From Thermoflavifilum sp. (GTDB lineage: Bacteria > Bacteroidota > Bacteroidia > Chitinophagales > Chitinophagaceae): a stretch of 64,000 bases of DNA. Below the pieces are notes generated by a model. The model did no database searches, was not told the origin of the DNA, and saw only the letters and a program-made list of their open reading frames with translations. The translations under genes were made by a program, and so were the position numbers. How positions within the stretch are numbered: the first letter of the stretch is position 1; the number at the start of each line of letters is the position of its first letter. The stretch covers positions 94,745 to 158,744 of the forward strand of contig JAIMAQ010000005.1 in NCBI GenBank assembly GCA_023511875.1, in the 5' to 3' direction. Positions 1 to 9,471 of this stretch are shown in pieces.

Positions 1-1
1 C

Positions 2-532
2 AGTCATGTAGTGCAACCCGGTGAAACGATGTATAGCATTGCTCAGCAGGAAGGTATTCGCTTAAAATGGCTCTACAAGCGCAATAGAATGCAACCGGGC
101 GATGAGCCAGCAGTGGGCCAAACCTTGGTTTTACGTGGAGAAGCTACTCATCCACCTCAACTAGTTAAGGTTTCGGAAATTCGAAAACCAAATTTGTTTT
201 CAACCCTTCTGGGTAATAACGTTGAACAGACGATTGATTCAACTTCTACTACTCATGCAGCCCATGCTCATCCAGACACGATATCCCAAGCCACACAACC
301 TCCTGCTCAAGATGCATCCGATTGGGTCCGCAATCCCTGGACACAAAGTACTCCAACCCCTCACACAGAGCCCACTAAAGTCATTTATCATACAGTAATG
401 CGTGGAGATACACTTTATAGCCTGGCTAAAAAATACCGGGTAAGCGTGCAGCAGCTGATCGACTGGAACCACCTGAACGGTAGCACTATTCATATCGGGC
501 AACGACTACTCATTTATTCTTCTACACCATAA
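2..532 (+). CDS. LysM-domain protein, C-terminal part (5' end outside the window)
   Basis: The reading frame is open to the left edge, so only the last 176 residues are seen. The first visible residues (HVVQPGETMYSIA) are the start of a LysM repeat that runs to about residue 50. A Thr/Pro/Gln-rich linker of roughly 70 residues follows, and then a second LysM (YHTVMRGDTLYSLAKKY) that ends the protein. LysM repeats bind the GlcNAc backbone of peptidoglycan, so this is the cell-wall-binding tail of an envelope protein. In related bacteria such tails often follow a glucosaminidase domain, but that part is not visible, so the catalytic function is unknown. hpt starts 10 bp downstream and is probably co-transcribed. 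Confidence 0.85.
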   Translation, partial: SHVVQPGETMYSIAQQEGIRLKWLYKRNRMQPGDEPAVGQTLVLRGEATHPPQLVKVSEIRKPNLFSTLLGNNVEQTIDSTSTTHAAHAHPDTISQATQPPAQDASDWVRNPWTQSTPTPHTEPTKVIYHTVMRGDTLYSLAKKYRVSVQQLIDWNHLNGSTIHIGQRLLIYSSTP

Positions 533-542
533 ACGAGCAACT

Positions 543-1088
543 ATGCCTTCCATTCAAATACACGACAAAATCTTTGTTCCTTATCTATCTCAGCAGCTTA
601 TCCAACAGCGAATTACCCAACTCGCTCAACAATTAAATCAAGACCTACAGGGCGAACGACCGCTGTTTCTCGCTATTCTCAACGGCGCGTTTATGTTTGC
701 CGCCGACCTGTTTCGTCACCTAACGATTGAGGCCGAGATCTCTTTCATCAAATTGGTTTCTTATAAAGGCACGCGCTCTACAGGACATGTGATTACCTCT
801 ATTGGGCTTGATGAAGATTTGTATAATCGCACCGTAGTGATTTTGGAAGATATTGTGGATACCGGTAAAACACTTCATGAATTTCTACCTCAGATCCGCC
901 ATCAACATCCTAAACGATTACTCATCACCGCTCTGCTTTCCAAACCAGATGCCCGCCAATATCCCATTCATGTTGATTATCTAGGTTTTTCCGTTCCCAA
1001 CCGTTTTTTATTGGGGTATGGACTCGACTACGATGGATTGGGTAGGAATTTACCAGAAATCTACCAGCTCAAAAATGCAGAGGAGTAA
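543..1088 (+). CDS. hpt: hypoxanthine phosphoribosyltransferase
   Basis: This purine-salvage enzyme converts hypoxanthine (or guanine) and PRPP to IMP (or GMP) in the cytoplasm. The 181-residue length is normal for the family. The PRPP-binding loop is clear at residues 102-110 (EDIVDTGKT), and the flexible-loop segment LVSYKGTRSTG lies near residue 71. The ATG is 10 bp after the stop of the LysM gene, suggesting one transcript. No strong terminator follows; a 9-bp inverted repeat lies about 60 bp downstream. Confidence 0.95.
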   Translation: MPSIQIHDKIFVPYLSQQLIQQRITQLAQQLNQDLQGERPLFLAILNGAFMFAADLFRHLTIEAEISFIKLVSYKGTRSTGHVITSIGLDEDLYNRTVVILEDIVDTGKTLHEFLPQIRHQHPKRLLITALLSKPDARQYPIHVDYLGFSVPNRFLLGYGLDYDGLGRNLPEIYQLKNAEE

Positions 1089-1662
1089 TCCTAAAAAAGC
1101 TCGGCTGGCTAAGCCATGAAGATTAAAAAACATGATTACCTTTCTCTAAGCAAATGCATGTTGCGGATGCATTTGTAAGGCATTTGTTTGAAATTTAAAC
1201 TGACTCTTGAAAAATAGGACTGAATTTAGGTCAAAGTTGAAGTATGAGAAAACTGAATCAACACACACAAGTCCATCGGAGTATTTCATTTTTCATGGCG
1301 AATGGAACCCATTTTGGCCATTTGTTTACAGTCTTGAACTTTCTTAGGTTTCCAGACAAATAAAGAAGATTACAGATCAAGATTATCATCTCATGCTCCC
1401 TTTTAGTCTAAATTGCCCGAAGGAAAATGCATTTACTCAGAAAACATTAGGGCAGTACATTTTCTAAGCATATTCAGGTTTTTTATTTCATCTATTTAAA
1501 AGGCCAAATAGCACTTAATATACTTCAATTTTCATTCCTCTGCCTGGCAACCCTATAATGAAAATTTAACCACAAATGTTTTATAAACAAAATTTTCATA
1601 TTATCTTTATTGCATAACCGTTGATCCTTTTTTGCTCGGAAGGGCAATTAATAAAGCCACCT
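1089..1662. other. 574-bp gene-free gap
   Basis: No convincing gene is seen on either strand. A 39-codon frame at 1244-1363 (+) has no recognisable composition or promoter and was not called. The gap holds a 9-bp perfect inverted repeat (1151-1159 and 1167-1175, CAAATGCAT/ATGCATTTG, 7-bp loop) that could form a hairpin after hpt. The 3' end is AT-rich and should contain the promoter of the giant PKD gene; TATCTTTA near 1601-1608 resembles the -7 box without its final G. Confidence 0.5.
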
Positions 1663-4600
1663 ATGAAAAACCGGCGTACGGTCTGCTGCGTCTTGCCTGT
1701 ATTATCTGCCTGGATATGGGTGGCCGTTTTCTTTTTGAGTCTTCAAGCGGCATCGGGTCAGGTGGTAGCCCGATTTGAAGCCGATACCACACAAGGTTGT
1801 TCCCCGGTTATTGTGCATTTTATAGATCTATCTACGGGTAATATTGTTTCGCGATATTGGGATTTTGGCAATGGGAACCATATTCGATATGATAGTGCAG
1901 TGAATCCCAGTGCCAGTTATATCGAGCCTGGTTATTACAATGTTTCGCTTACAGTAACCGATGCTTCGGGGAATAGCTCCACACAAACCTTACAGGTGGC
2001 TGTATTCGGAGCGCCCAAGGTAAGCTTTATACCCGATTCGGCTTGGGGATGTTATCCAGTAACGGTAAATTTTAAGGATCGGTCATTGCCTGGATCGGGG
2101 TATATTACTCAATGGCTATGGGATTTTGGAGATGGCCATACTTCAACGCAGCAAAATCCCATATACACCTATACTACTCCAGGAAAATATCGCGTACAGC
2201 TTATGATAACCAATAGCTACGGCTGTACTGGTGTATCCGATACAGCTGGAGTGGTGGTAGTACCGAATCCTGTAGTAGCCGCTTTTACGGCCGATAGCAC
2301 CATTTCTTGTCAGGCTCCGTTTACAGTGCAGTTTTCCAGCCAGAGCCAGGGTGATGGGGCATTGCATTATTACTGGGATTTTGGAGATGGTAACTCTTCA
2401 ACCGACCCTCATCCAGTGCATGTATACACAAAAAGTGGAGTGTTTACGGTAAGTTTGATAGTGACCGATAGTTTAGGATGTAGCGATACATTGGTGAAAA
2501 CACAATATATTCAGGTGGGCAATCTGCCGCAACTAAACGTGAATATTCCTTCTCCCATTTGTGCCCAATCGCAGGTGTTATTTACCAACCCAACTCAACC
2601 CACTCCACGACAGATTCAATGGATGTTTAGCGACAGTACTATTTATTCTGGCCCACAGGTCAGTAAATCCTTTTTTTCTCCAGGAAATTATTCGGTTCAA
2701 GTCATCAATACTTACAACAGTGGATGTAGCGATACTCTAAACAAAACATTTACAGTTGTTGCTCGGCCCATGGCCGATTTTCAGGCTTCTCCACGGATAG
2801 GCTGTGATGTGCCCTTGAGGGTATCGTTTCAATATACGGGTTCAGGTGCAGTGAAGTATTACTGGGAGTTTGGAGATGGAGGAACGGATACTACGGCTTC
2901 ACCCATACATGTATACCAAACTTTTGGCAACTATACGGTAAAGCTCAAAATAGAGAATGCTGCTGGCTGTATGGATTCGGTGGTGCGAGACGCTTACATT
3001 CAGATTCAACCACCTACGGCTCGCCTATTTGCCAGTCCTGATCACGGTTGTGTGCCCTTGCAGGTAAGTTTTTCTGCCCAAGTGCATAGCTTAGACAGTA
3101 TAGTCAGTGCTGTATGGGATTTTGGGGATGAGCAAACAGCATCGGGGCTTGCTGTTCAGCATACTTATCTCAAGGAAGGGATTTATACGGTTAAACTTAC
3201 GATTACCACGCAATCGGGATGTACCAGCAGTTTCACTTATCCTACCCCTATTCGAGCAGGAACTCCGCCAGCTGTTAATTTTTCTGCTACACCCACCCAG
3301 GCTTGTGCAGAAGTAAATATCCATTTTACCGATTTATCTAACCTGGGCGAACAATGGTTGTGGTTGTTTGGCGATGGCGGTACATCTGCTCTGCAAAATC
3401 CCACCCATATTTATGGCGATACAGGATACTTCGACGTGAGTCTTATAGTGACGCATTTAGGTTGCACCGATACTCTCATCAGACCACGCTATATCCATAT
3501 CTTGCCTCCCATTGCTGCTTTTGACATAAACAGGAATTGCAGTACACCTTATACCATTCAGTTTTTGGATCGTTCCATTGGGGCTATTCACTATCAGTGG
3601 GATTTTGGAGATACTGCTTCAGGGGCCGCTAATTACGACACGATTCCCAATCCAGCACATGTGTATTCCAGCACCGGTACTTTTACCGCAACGCTTACCG
3701 TAAGCAACGATACCTGCACCTATACTACCCAACATACCTTTCAGATTATCGACGAGCATCCCGATTTTACGGTGAGCGACACCGTTTTGTGTCGAAATGA
3801 TTCTGTTAGCCTGCAAGCGGTGAATATTCATCCCAGCTTAATTCGATCTTATCGGTGGACTTATCAAGGGCCGGCATCGGGTAGCCAAACCACTACTCAG
3901 CCCTCTGTGCATTTTACCCTGAGCCAGCCTGGTGAATACAGTTTTACTTTGATCACTACCGATGCCAATAATTGCACCGACACGGTTACTCATGAACGGT
4001 TGGTACGGGTAGAAGGGCCTACGCCTAATTTTACCGTAGGCAACCAAGGTTGCGCACAAGTAGCCGTACCCTTTCAAGATGTATCGGTACCTAATGGTAG
4101 CCCTTTGGCCTCGTGGGTGTGGGATTTTGGAGATGGGGTAAAAGATACGCTGTTGGCCAACGACACGATACACAATGGCAGCACTAGCCACATCTATCAG
4201 CGGTCGGGCACCTATTCGATTACGCTTTTGGTAACCGATAGTAATGGTTGTTCTCAAAAAATCACAAAACCCAATGGTGGGTTGCATATTACTCAGGTAA
4301 AAGCCCAATTTTATTCGGCAGATACTTTTTCATGTCCTGGCAAGCCCGTTCATTTTGTCAACCAATCTACTGGGCAGTTGGCTGAAATCCGTTGGACCTT
4401 TGGTGATGGCAGCAGCTCTTTACAAAGCAATCCCGTTCATGTGTACGACACCGATGGGGTATATGATGTGGGCTTGTATGTAGCCAATAGTTATGGTTGT
4501 AGTGATAGTTTGCTTCGGCCAGCGTATATCCATATTGCTACACCGCATGCCGCTTTTTCTATCAGCAATTTACCCGACAGTGGAGGGGTAAAATGTCCAC

Positions 4601-6573
4601 CCTTTGTAGCGCAATTTGTTAATCATTCGGTGAATTACCGTTCGGTAAAATGGGATTTCGGTGATGGATCGAGTTCGCAGTTGGTTAATCCTACACATAT
4701 TTATAATCTTCCTGGAAGCTATACCATTACCTTGGTAGCAACAAGTGATGGAGGATGTACCGATACGGCACGGCTGAATTTTGTGATCCATGGTCCTGTG
4801 GGGAAAATCATGCATCAGCCCATGGCCGGTTGTGGCCTTCCTGTAACGATACAGTTTAAGGCTACAGCTACAAATGCCATTTCTTTTCAATGGGATTTTG
4901 GGGATGGACAAGTCTCAGCGCCCAGCACCGATACCATCATCACGCATACCTATACTCAGCGTGGCGACTACAAGCCAGTGCTCATTGTACGCGATTCTTC
5001 GGGATGTAGTGTATCATTTCGCAACGATGATTCGCTCATTGTCGATCAGTTGGCTGCAAGTTTTACCATGAGACCTCGCATTGTGTGTGATTCGGGCGTA
5101 GTAGAGGTTACGGATACTTCTCATAGCTTTGCCGCCGATACCCTGGGATTTCCCAATCAAGTGGTCTGGGATTTTGGAGATCCCGGGTCCAATGACAATA
5201 CTTCCACCCAACGCCAGGCAAGTCATCATTATCGTCGTCCTGGTGATTATATCATTCGGCTTACGGTAACGACTCGTTTTGGTTGTAGCCAAACAGTTAC
5301 TGATACCATACATGTTGTTGGTACTACGCGGATAAGTATTCAAGGTCCCGACAGTGCTTGCTTTGGGGTTCCCATGCAATTTTCTTCGGTGTTATTAAAC
5401 AATTATAAACCCATTCGCAGCTGGTATTGGGATTTTGGCAATGGGATGATCGACACCACAGCCTCCCCTCCAACGCAGCAATATCCTTCTGCTGGGGGGT
5501 TTTCAGTAAAACTCATCGCTACCAATACCGATGGGTGCAAGGATACAGCCTGGCATCCAATAACTATTTTCCCCATACCCGTACCCATGGCTGGTGCACA
5601 AGATTCGATGTTATGCTTGGGCCAGCGTACTCAGCTGCATGCGCAAGATGGTGAAACCTATCATTGGTGGCCAGCTGATGGCTTGAGCGATACATCAATT
5701 GCTAATCCAGTGGCAACTCCCACTCGAGATACTTGGTATCATGTATTGGTAACCAATATCTATGGATGCCAGCAGATAGATTCAGTGCCTATAAAAGTTT
5801 CTCAGCCTTTTGCGATGCGGGTAGGCGTAGATACCACTATTTGCGCGGGCGAATCGGTACAGCTATTTGCAGAAGGCGGAGCGGCCCGCTACCGATGGAC
5901 GCCTCCTACTTACTTGGATGATGCAGAGTCTAGCAGACCAGTTACTCATCCCGATTCATCGATCACTTATCGCATTGTGGGATATGGCCATGATGCCTGT
6001 TTCACAGATACGGGTTATGTGCATATTCGGGTTGTGCCATTGCCTGAAGTGCATGCCACGCCCGACCAAGCGCTGGTGGTAGGTTCGCAAGTGCAATTAC
6101 AAGCTCATGGCAGCCCAGATGTGGTGAGCTACCAATGGTCGCCACCCGATTGGCTAAGCTGTACTGATTGCGCTAACCCTATAGCCACACCACGTGGAAA
6201 CATTACCTACCGGGTGGTAGCAGCCAATGCATTTGGCTGTCTGGCCATTGCTACTACAAAGATTCGCTTGGTATGTTCATCGGGGGTAGTGTTTATCCCC
6301 AATACTTTTAGCCCGAATGGAGATCAGCAAAACGATATTTTTTATCCTCGGGGCAAAGGCATTCAAATTGTGAGGTTTTTCCGAATATTTAATCGATGGG
6401 GCCAGCTCATGTTTGAACGAGAAAATTTTCCTATTGACGATAAAAGTTTTGGATGGGATGGAACGTTTAAAGGAGAGGCTTTACCACCAGATGTGTATGT
6501 GTATGTCACCGAAATGGTATGCGACAATGGAGAAGTCTTTCAGATCAAAGGAAATGTAACCCTGTTGCGTTAA
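1663..6573 (+). CDS. giant PKD-repeat surface protein with T9SS type B (gliding/CHU_C) sorting domain
   Basis: A 1636-residue secreted protein. I chose the ATG at 1663 rather than an in-frame TTG at 1621 because it begins a normal signal peptide (basic MKNRR, hydrophobic core, cleavage after AASGQ). The body is a chain of about 15 PKD-type beta-sandwich repeats. Thirteen carry the W[DETL]FG[DN] core (WDFGNG, WDFGDG, WEFGDG, WLFGDG and similar), and two are degenerate (WMFSDS, WTYQGP). Three shorter repeats with WWPADGL/WTPPTYL/WSPPDWL cores follow. The last ~95 residues (FIPNTFSPNGDQQNDIF, FNRWGQLMFE, GWDGTFKG, PDVYVY) are the conserved C-terminal domain recognised by the type IX secretion system. 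Adhesion or gliding is the usual role of such proteins, but the ligand cannot be read. A PorP/SprF gene follows 47 bp later. Confidence 0.9.
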   Translation: MKNRRTVCCVLPVLSAWIWVAVFFLSLQAASGQVVARFEADTTQGCSPVIVHFIDLSTGNIVSRYWDFGNGNHIRYDSAVNPSASYIEPGYYNVSLTVTDASGNSSTQTLQVAVFGAPKVSFIPDSAWGCYPVTVNFKDRSLPGSGYITQWLWDFGDGHTSTQQNPIYTYTTPGKYRVQLMITNSYGCTGVSDTAGVVVVPNPVVAAFTADSTISCQAPFTVQFSSQSQGDGALHYYWDFGDGNSSTDPHPVHVYTKSGVFTVSLIVTDSLGCSDTLVKTQYIQVGNLPQLNVNIPSPICAQSQVLFTNPTQPTPRQIQWMFSDSTIYSGPQVSKSFFSPGNYSVQVINTYNSGCSDTLNKTFTVVARPMADFQASPRIGCDVPLRVSFQYTGSGAVKYYWEFGDGGTDTTASPIHVYQTFGNYTVKLKIENAAGCMDSVVRDAYIQIQPPTARLFASPDHGCVPLQVSFSAQVHSLDSIVSAVWDFGDEQTASGLAVQHTYLKEGIYTVKLTITTQSGCTSSFTYPTPIRAGTPPAVNFSATPTQACAEVNIHFTDLSNLGEQWLWLFGDGGTSALQNPTHIYGDTGYFDVSLIVTHLGCTDTLIRPRYIHILPPIAAFDINRNCSTPYTIQFLDRSIGAIHYQWDFGDTASGAANYDTIPNPAHVYSSTGTFTATLTVSNDTCTYTTQHTFQIIDEHPDFTVSDTVLCRNDSVSLQAVNIHPSLIRSYRWTYQGPASGSQTTTQPSVHFTLSQPGEYSFTLITTDANNCTDTVTHERLVRVEGPTPNFTVGNQGCAQVAVPFQDVSVPNGSPLASWVWDFGDGVKDTLLANDTIHNGSTSHIYQRSGTYSITLLVTDSNGCSQKITKPNGGLHITQVKAQFYSADTFSCPGKPVHFVNQSTGQLAEIRWTFGDGSSSLQSNPVHVYDTDGVYDVGLYVANSYGCSDSLLRPAYIHIATPHAAFSISNLPDSGGVKCPPFVAQFVNHSVNYRSVKWDFGDGSSSQLVNPTHIYNLPGSYTITLVATSDGGCTDTARLNFVIHGPVGKIMHQPMAGCGLPVTIQFKATATNAISFQWDFGDGQVSAPSTDTIITHTYTQRGDYKPVLIVRDSSGCSVSFRNDDSLIVDQLAASFTMRPRIVCDSGVVEVTDTSHSFAADTLGFPNQVVWDFGDPGSNDNTSTQRQASHHYRRPGDYIIRLTVTTRFGCSQTVTDTIHVVGTTRISIQGPDSACFGVPMQFSSVLLNNYKPIRSWYWDFGNGMIDTTASPPTQQYPSAGGFSVKLIATNTDGCKDTAWHPITIFPIPVPMAGAQDSMLCLGQRTQLHAQDGETYHWWPADGLSDTSIANPVATPTRDTWYHVLVTNIYGCQQIDSVPIKVSQPFAMRVGVDTTICAGESVQLFAEGGAARYRWTPPTYLDDAESSRPVTHPDSSITYRIVGYGHDACFTDTGYVHIRVVPLPEVHATPDQALVVGSQVQLQAHGSPDVVSYQWSPPDWLSCTDCANPIATPRGNITYRVVAANAFGCLAIATTKIRLVCSSGVVFIPNTFSPNGDQQNDIFYPRGKGIQIVRFFRIFNRWGQLMFERENFPIDDKSFGWDGTFKGEALPPDVYVYVTEMVCDNGEVFQIKGNVTLLR

Positions 6574-6620
6574 TCTAGTACACCCTATTACAACCTATTT
6601 TTCACCTAAAACCATGTCCT

Positions 6621-7655
6621 ATGAAAAAACTGTACGCCTTTACAGGCAGCTTAGCTGTTGTCTGGGTGTTGTGGGGGGGGCATATCAGGGCTCAGGATAT
6701 TCACCTCTCGCAATTTTACGAAGCGCCGTTGCTGCAAAATCCAGCATTGGCAGGCATTTTCACTGGCGATTATCGAATACAGGCTGTATATCGAAACCAG
6801 TGGAGCAGTGTAACTGTGCCTTATCAAACGGGTGCACTAAGTGGGGAGGCTCGTTTCCCCGTTAAAAATTCATCCGATTTTATCACGGTAGCTCTGCAGT
6901 TTACTTACGATGTAGCAGGCACTTCTCACCTTCACGCTTCACAAGTTATGCCGTGTATTAACTACCACAAATCACTGAGTGAAAGCCGCAGCATATATTT
7001 ATCGCTCGGTGTGATGGGGGGTTGGGTGAATCGTCAATTAGATCCATCGAAATTAACTTTTGACAACCAGTACAATCCTGATTATGGATTCGACCCCAAC
7101 GCACCTTCCAATGATCAGCTATCGGTATATGGCTATCAATATCTCGACGGAGCAGTAGGCATGAGCCTCAATGCTGCATTAAGCGAAAATACATATGCCT
7201 TTGTTGGCGTTTCTTATTACCACCTTAACAAGCCCAAAGTATCGTTTTACAACAATAGTCGAATACTTCTTCAGCCCAAATGGCAATACCATGCTGGTGT
7301 TTCTTCTACCTTCAACGAACGCATCTTTTTGATTGGGGAGTTTAACCACATGGTACAAGGAGCTTACGAGGAAACTATGGTAGGCGGATTAGCGGGGATG
7401 GGCCTGCTTAGACAAGGTCTGGAAAGCAATATAGCCGTGTATGTAGGCGGGTTTTTGCGTTGGAAAGATGCCTTAATTCCTGTGGTGAAATTAGATATGG
7501 GGGAGTACGATGTGGCATTTAGTTACGATATGAATATCTCTAAATTGGCTACAGCAAGTGAAACCGTAGGCGGCTTTGAGATTTCGCTTTCTTGGAAAGG
7601 ATTTTTTACTAACCCGAATAGCTCGTTAAATAAGGTAAAATGTCCCAGATTTTAA
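6621..7655 (+). CDS. PorP/SprF-family type IX secretion outer-membrane protein
   Basis: A 344-residue beta-barrel protein with a signal peptide (MKKLYAFTGSLAVVWVLW...IRAQ). The start of the mature part (DIHLSQFYEAPLLQNPALAGIFTGDYRI, read as two stretches) is the PorP/SprF signature, and the rest alternates short beta strands ending in FEISLSWKGFF. SprF-type proteins are needed to secrete or attach a specific large CHU_C-type cargo. The position 47 bp behind the PKD/CHU_C gene, with no terminator between, fits a dedicated cargo-partner pair. The start is the ATG followed by a classical signal peptide; an ATG at 6614 is out of frame. Confidence 0.93.
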   Translation: MKKLYAFTGSLAVVWVLWGGHIRAQDIHLSQFYEAPLLQNPALAGIFTGDYRIQAVYRNQWSSVTVPYQTGALSGEARFPVKNSSDFITVALQFTYDVAGTSHLHASQVMPCINYHKSLSESRSIYLSLGVMGGWVNRQLDPSKLTFDNQYNPDYGFDPNAPSNDQLSVYGYQYLDGAVGMSLNAALSENTYAFVGVSYYHLNKPKVSFYNNSRILLQPKWQYHAGVSSTFNERIFLIGEFNHMVQGAYEETMVGGLAGMGLLRQGLESNIAVYVGGFLRWKDALIPVVKLDMGEYDVAFSYDMNISKLATASETVGGFEISLSWKGFFTNPNSSLNKVKCPRF

Positions 7656-7772
7656 ACTTTTTGATAGTGAACAAATCAATACCAATAAATATTCGGGTAG
7701 TTGGGCTTGACAAAGCGCAATTAATTAGATAAAACACATATAAGTTTTAATATAACTTTATCATACACATGA

Positions 7773-7803
7773 TTGTTTTTTTCATAAAAAAAATGTAAGT
7801 TTG
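7773..7803 (+). promoter_or_regulatory. Bacteroidota -33/-7 promoter, leaderless type
   Basis: TTG at 7773-7775 and TAAGTTTG at 7796-7803 are separated by 20 bp and match the Bacteroidota consensus (TTTG or TTG, about 19-20 bp, TAnnTTTG). The downstream ATG pair starts at 7808, about where transcription would begin, so the mRNA would have almost no 5' leader. Confidence 0.7.
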
Positions 7804-7807
7804 GCTT

Positions 7808-8140
7808 ATGATGAAAAAATTTACACTCATTATTTTACTTATCCTTTGTAAAACCACCCTTAGCTTTGGACAAGCTTTCGGAGATGGGGATGGGAAAGTA
7901 TTGAAGCTCTATCCCAACCCTGCTTCTACGCAGATTAACTTAGAATTGCAAACCCACGGTGATCAAACCTACGAAGTAGTGATCTATAATTTCCTGGGTA
8001 AAAAATTTGATGATTTTAAGCTTTCAGGTGGTCGGGTCACATTGAGTCTTTCGCGCTATTACAGCGGTATTTATATTTACCAGCTCCTCGACATGCAAGG
8101 AAATGTTGTAGAGTCGGGTAAATTTAATGTAATCAAGTAG
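7808..8140 (+). CDS. small secreted protein consisting almost only of a T9SS type A sorting domain
   Basis: A 110-residue protein: signal peptide (about residues 1-22, ending SFGQ), roughly ten linker residues (AFGDGDGKVL), then a type A C-terminal sorting domain (KLYPNPASTQINLEL ... VVIYNFLGKK ... YYSGIYIYQLLD ... GKFNVIK). There is no room for a cargo domain. Type A domains normally direct much larger proteins through T9SS to the cell surface. This one could be a decoy, a surface coat peptide or a remnant of a larger gene. ATG at 7808 or 7811 is possible. The gene ends 3 bp before the stop of the convergent methyltransferase gene. Confidence 0.8.
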   Translation: MMKKFTLIILLILCKTTLSFGQAFGDGDGKVLKLYPNPASTQINLELQTHGDQTYEVVIYNFLGKKFDDFKLSGGRVTLSLSRYYSGIYIYQLLDMQGNVVESGKFNVIK

Positions 8141-8143
8141 GGC

Positions 8144-9316
8144 TTAGTATACCTGTAGGATCAAGAATTTTAAGTAAGCCGTGCTTTCAATGTGCCAAAC
8201 GATGGGGTGGTCGGGGGCCTGGGTGTGAAACACTACTTGGCGAATATTTCTTCGAGCATCCATGGCTGCTTTTTGCAGGATTTGCATAAATAGATCAACA
8301 GAGATCAGGTTAGTACACGATGAAGTGATGAGAAAGCCTCCAGGGCGCACCATTTTCAATGCCCTCAGGTTAATTTCTCGATATCCTGTGATAGCGCTTT
8401 GAATTTGTTGTCGGCTTTTAGCAAAAGCTGGAGGGTCGAGCATGACCACATCGAAGCTTTTCTTTTCGCTGGCCCATTGCTTGAGTAGGTCAAAAGCATT
8501 GGCTTGAATAAACGTACATTTTTCACGTACTTCGTTGAGGATAGCGTTTTCGGTGGCTAACTCCAAGGCCTCACTCGAGGCATCGATAGCGGTAATATGC
8601 CGAGCCCCATATGCAGCGGCGTGACAAGTGAAACCGCCGGTATAACAAAATGCTTCTAAAATTTCTGCATCTTTTACAAAGGGAGCAATTGCCTTTCGAT
8701 TTTCGCGCTGATCGAGAAAATATCCCGTTTTTTGCCCGTTTTCCACATCTACCCAAAAATGCAAACCATTTTCTTCAATTTGTATGCGGGTATCGAATGG
8801 GGCAGAGAGAAATCCTTTTTTTAACGGCAAGCCCTCTAGAGTTCGTACAGGGGCATCGTTGCGTTCATACAAGCCATTGGGATGTAAAATATCTTCTATG
8901 ATCTCCACAATTACTTGCTTCCATCGATCCATGCCTAAGGCCAAGGTTTGTAGCACCACATAATCGCCAAACTTATCTACAATTAAAGCGGGTAGCCCAT
9001 CGGCTTCAGCAAATACTACTCTGCACGACTCCGTATAGCCAATCTTCTGGCGGTAGGCCCAGCTTTGGCTAATTTGTCTGTGAAAAAATGCTGCATCAAT
9101 AGCCTCTAGTTTTCGCGTCAGCAACCTCACCCGAATTTGAGATTGTGGATTCCAATATCCTCGCCCCCAAAACTGTTGTTGAGCTGTAAACACATCAACG
9201 ATGGCCCCAGGCCCCTCTGGCACCTCTGCTCGCTCAATTTCTCCTGCAAAAATCCAAGGGTGGCCACCGGAAAGCCTTTTTTCTGCCTTACGAGTGAGCA
9301 CAATTTTTCCTGCCAT
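8144..9316 (-). CDS. rlmI: class I SAM-dependent rRNA (cytosine-C5) methyltransferase, RlmI family
   Basis: A 390-residue protein with the RlmI layout: an N-terminal PUA RNA-binding domain (about residues 1-75, IVLTRKAEKRLSGGHPWIF), an EEHEE-type middle region, and a C-terminal Rossmann methyltransferase. The SAM site is FCYTGGFTCHAAA at 223-235 followed by ITAIDASSEAL. LDPPAFAKS at 293-301 is motif IV, and SSCT at 332-335 carries the likely catalytic cysteine. E. coli RlmI makes m5C1962 in 23S rRNA; the same target is inferred. The gene runs alone and ends tail-to-tail with the small sorting-domain gene. Confidence 0.85.
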   Translation of the reverse strand: MAGKIVLTRKAEKRLSGGHPWIFAGEIERAEVPEGPGAIVDVFTAQQQFWGRGYWNPQSQIRVRLLTRKLEAIDAAFFHRQISQSWAYRQKIGYTESCRVVFAEADGLPALIVDKFGDYVVLQTLALGMDRWKQVIVEIIEDILHPNGLYERNDAPVRTLEGLPLKKGFLSAPFDTRIQIEENGLHFWVDVENGQKTGYFLDQRENRKAIAPFVKDAEILEAFCYTGGFTCHAAAYGARHITAIDASSEALELATENAILNEVREKCTFIQANAFDLLKQWASEKKSFDVVMLDPPAFAKSRQQIQSAITGYREINLRALKMVRPGGFLITSSCTNLISVDLFMQILQKAAMDARRNIRQVVFHTQAPDHPIVWHIESTAYLKFLILQVY

Positions 9317-9436
9317 GCTTTCGTTTCGCTATCTAAAACGCCAAATATCTGGCTTTTTATCCATTTTGTTTGAGGCAGGAAGTTTGCCTGAAGGTGTCAA
9401 ATTGTCGTACAGCTGCGATTGGCAACATAATTGACT

Positions 9437-9444
9437 TAATTTTG
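9437..9444 (+). promoter_or_regulatory. -7 promoter box (TAATTTTG) for grpE-dnaJ
   Basis: The octamer matches TAnnTTTG and lies 27 bp before the grpE ATG, implying a leader of about 20-25 nt. No well-spaced -33 TTTG is obvious. No CIRCE (HrcA operator) inverted repeat is seen upstream. Confidence 0.5.
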
Positions 9445-9471
9445 TACCTAATTTAAAAAATCGAGACAGAT

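Noticed and set aside
1244..1363. 39-residue frame in the gap before the PKD gene
   Set aside because: No promoter, no recognisable composition or neighbour link; chance frames of this length are common.
1621..1662. TTG start of the PKD protein
   Set aside because: The added residues precede a normal signal peptide beginning at the ATG at 1663.
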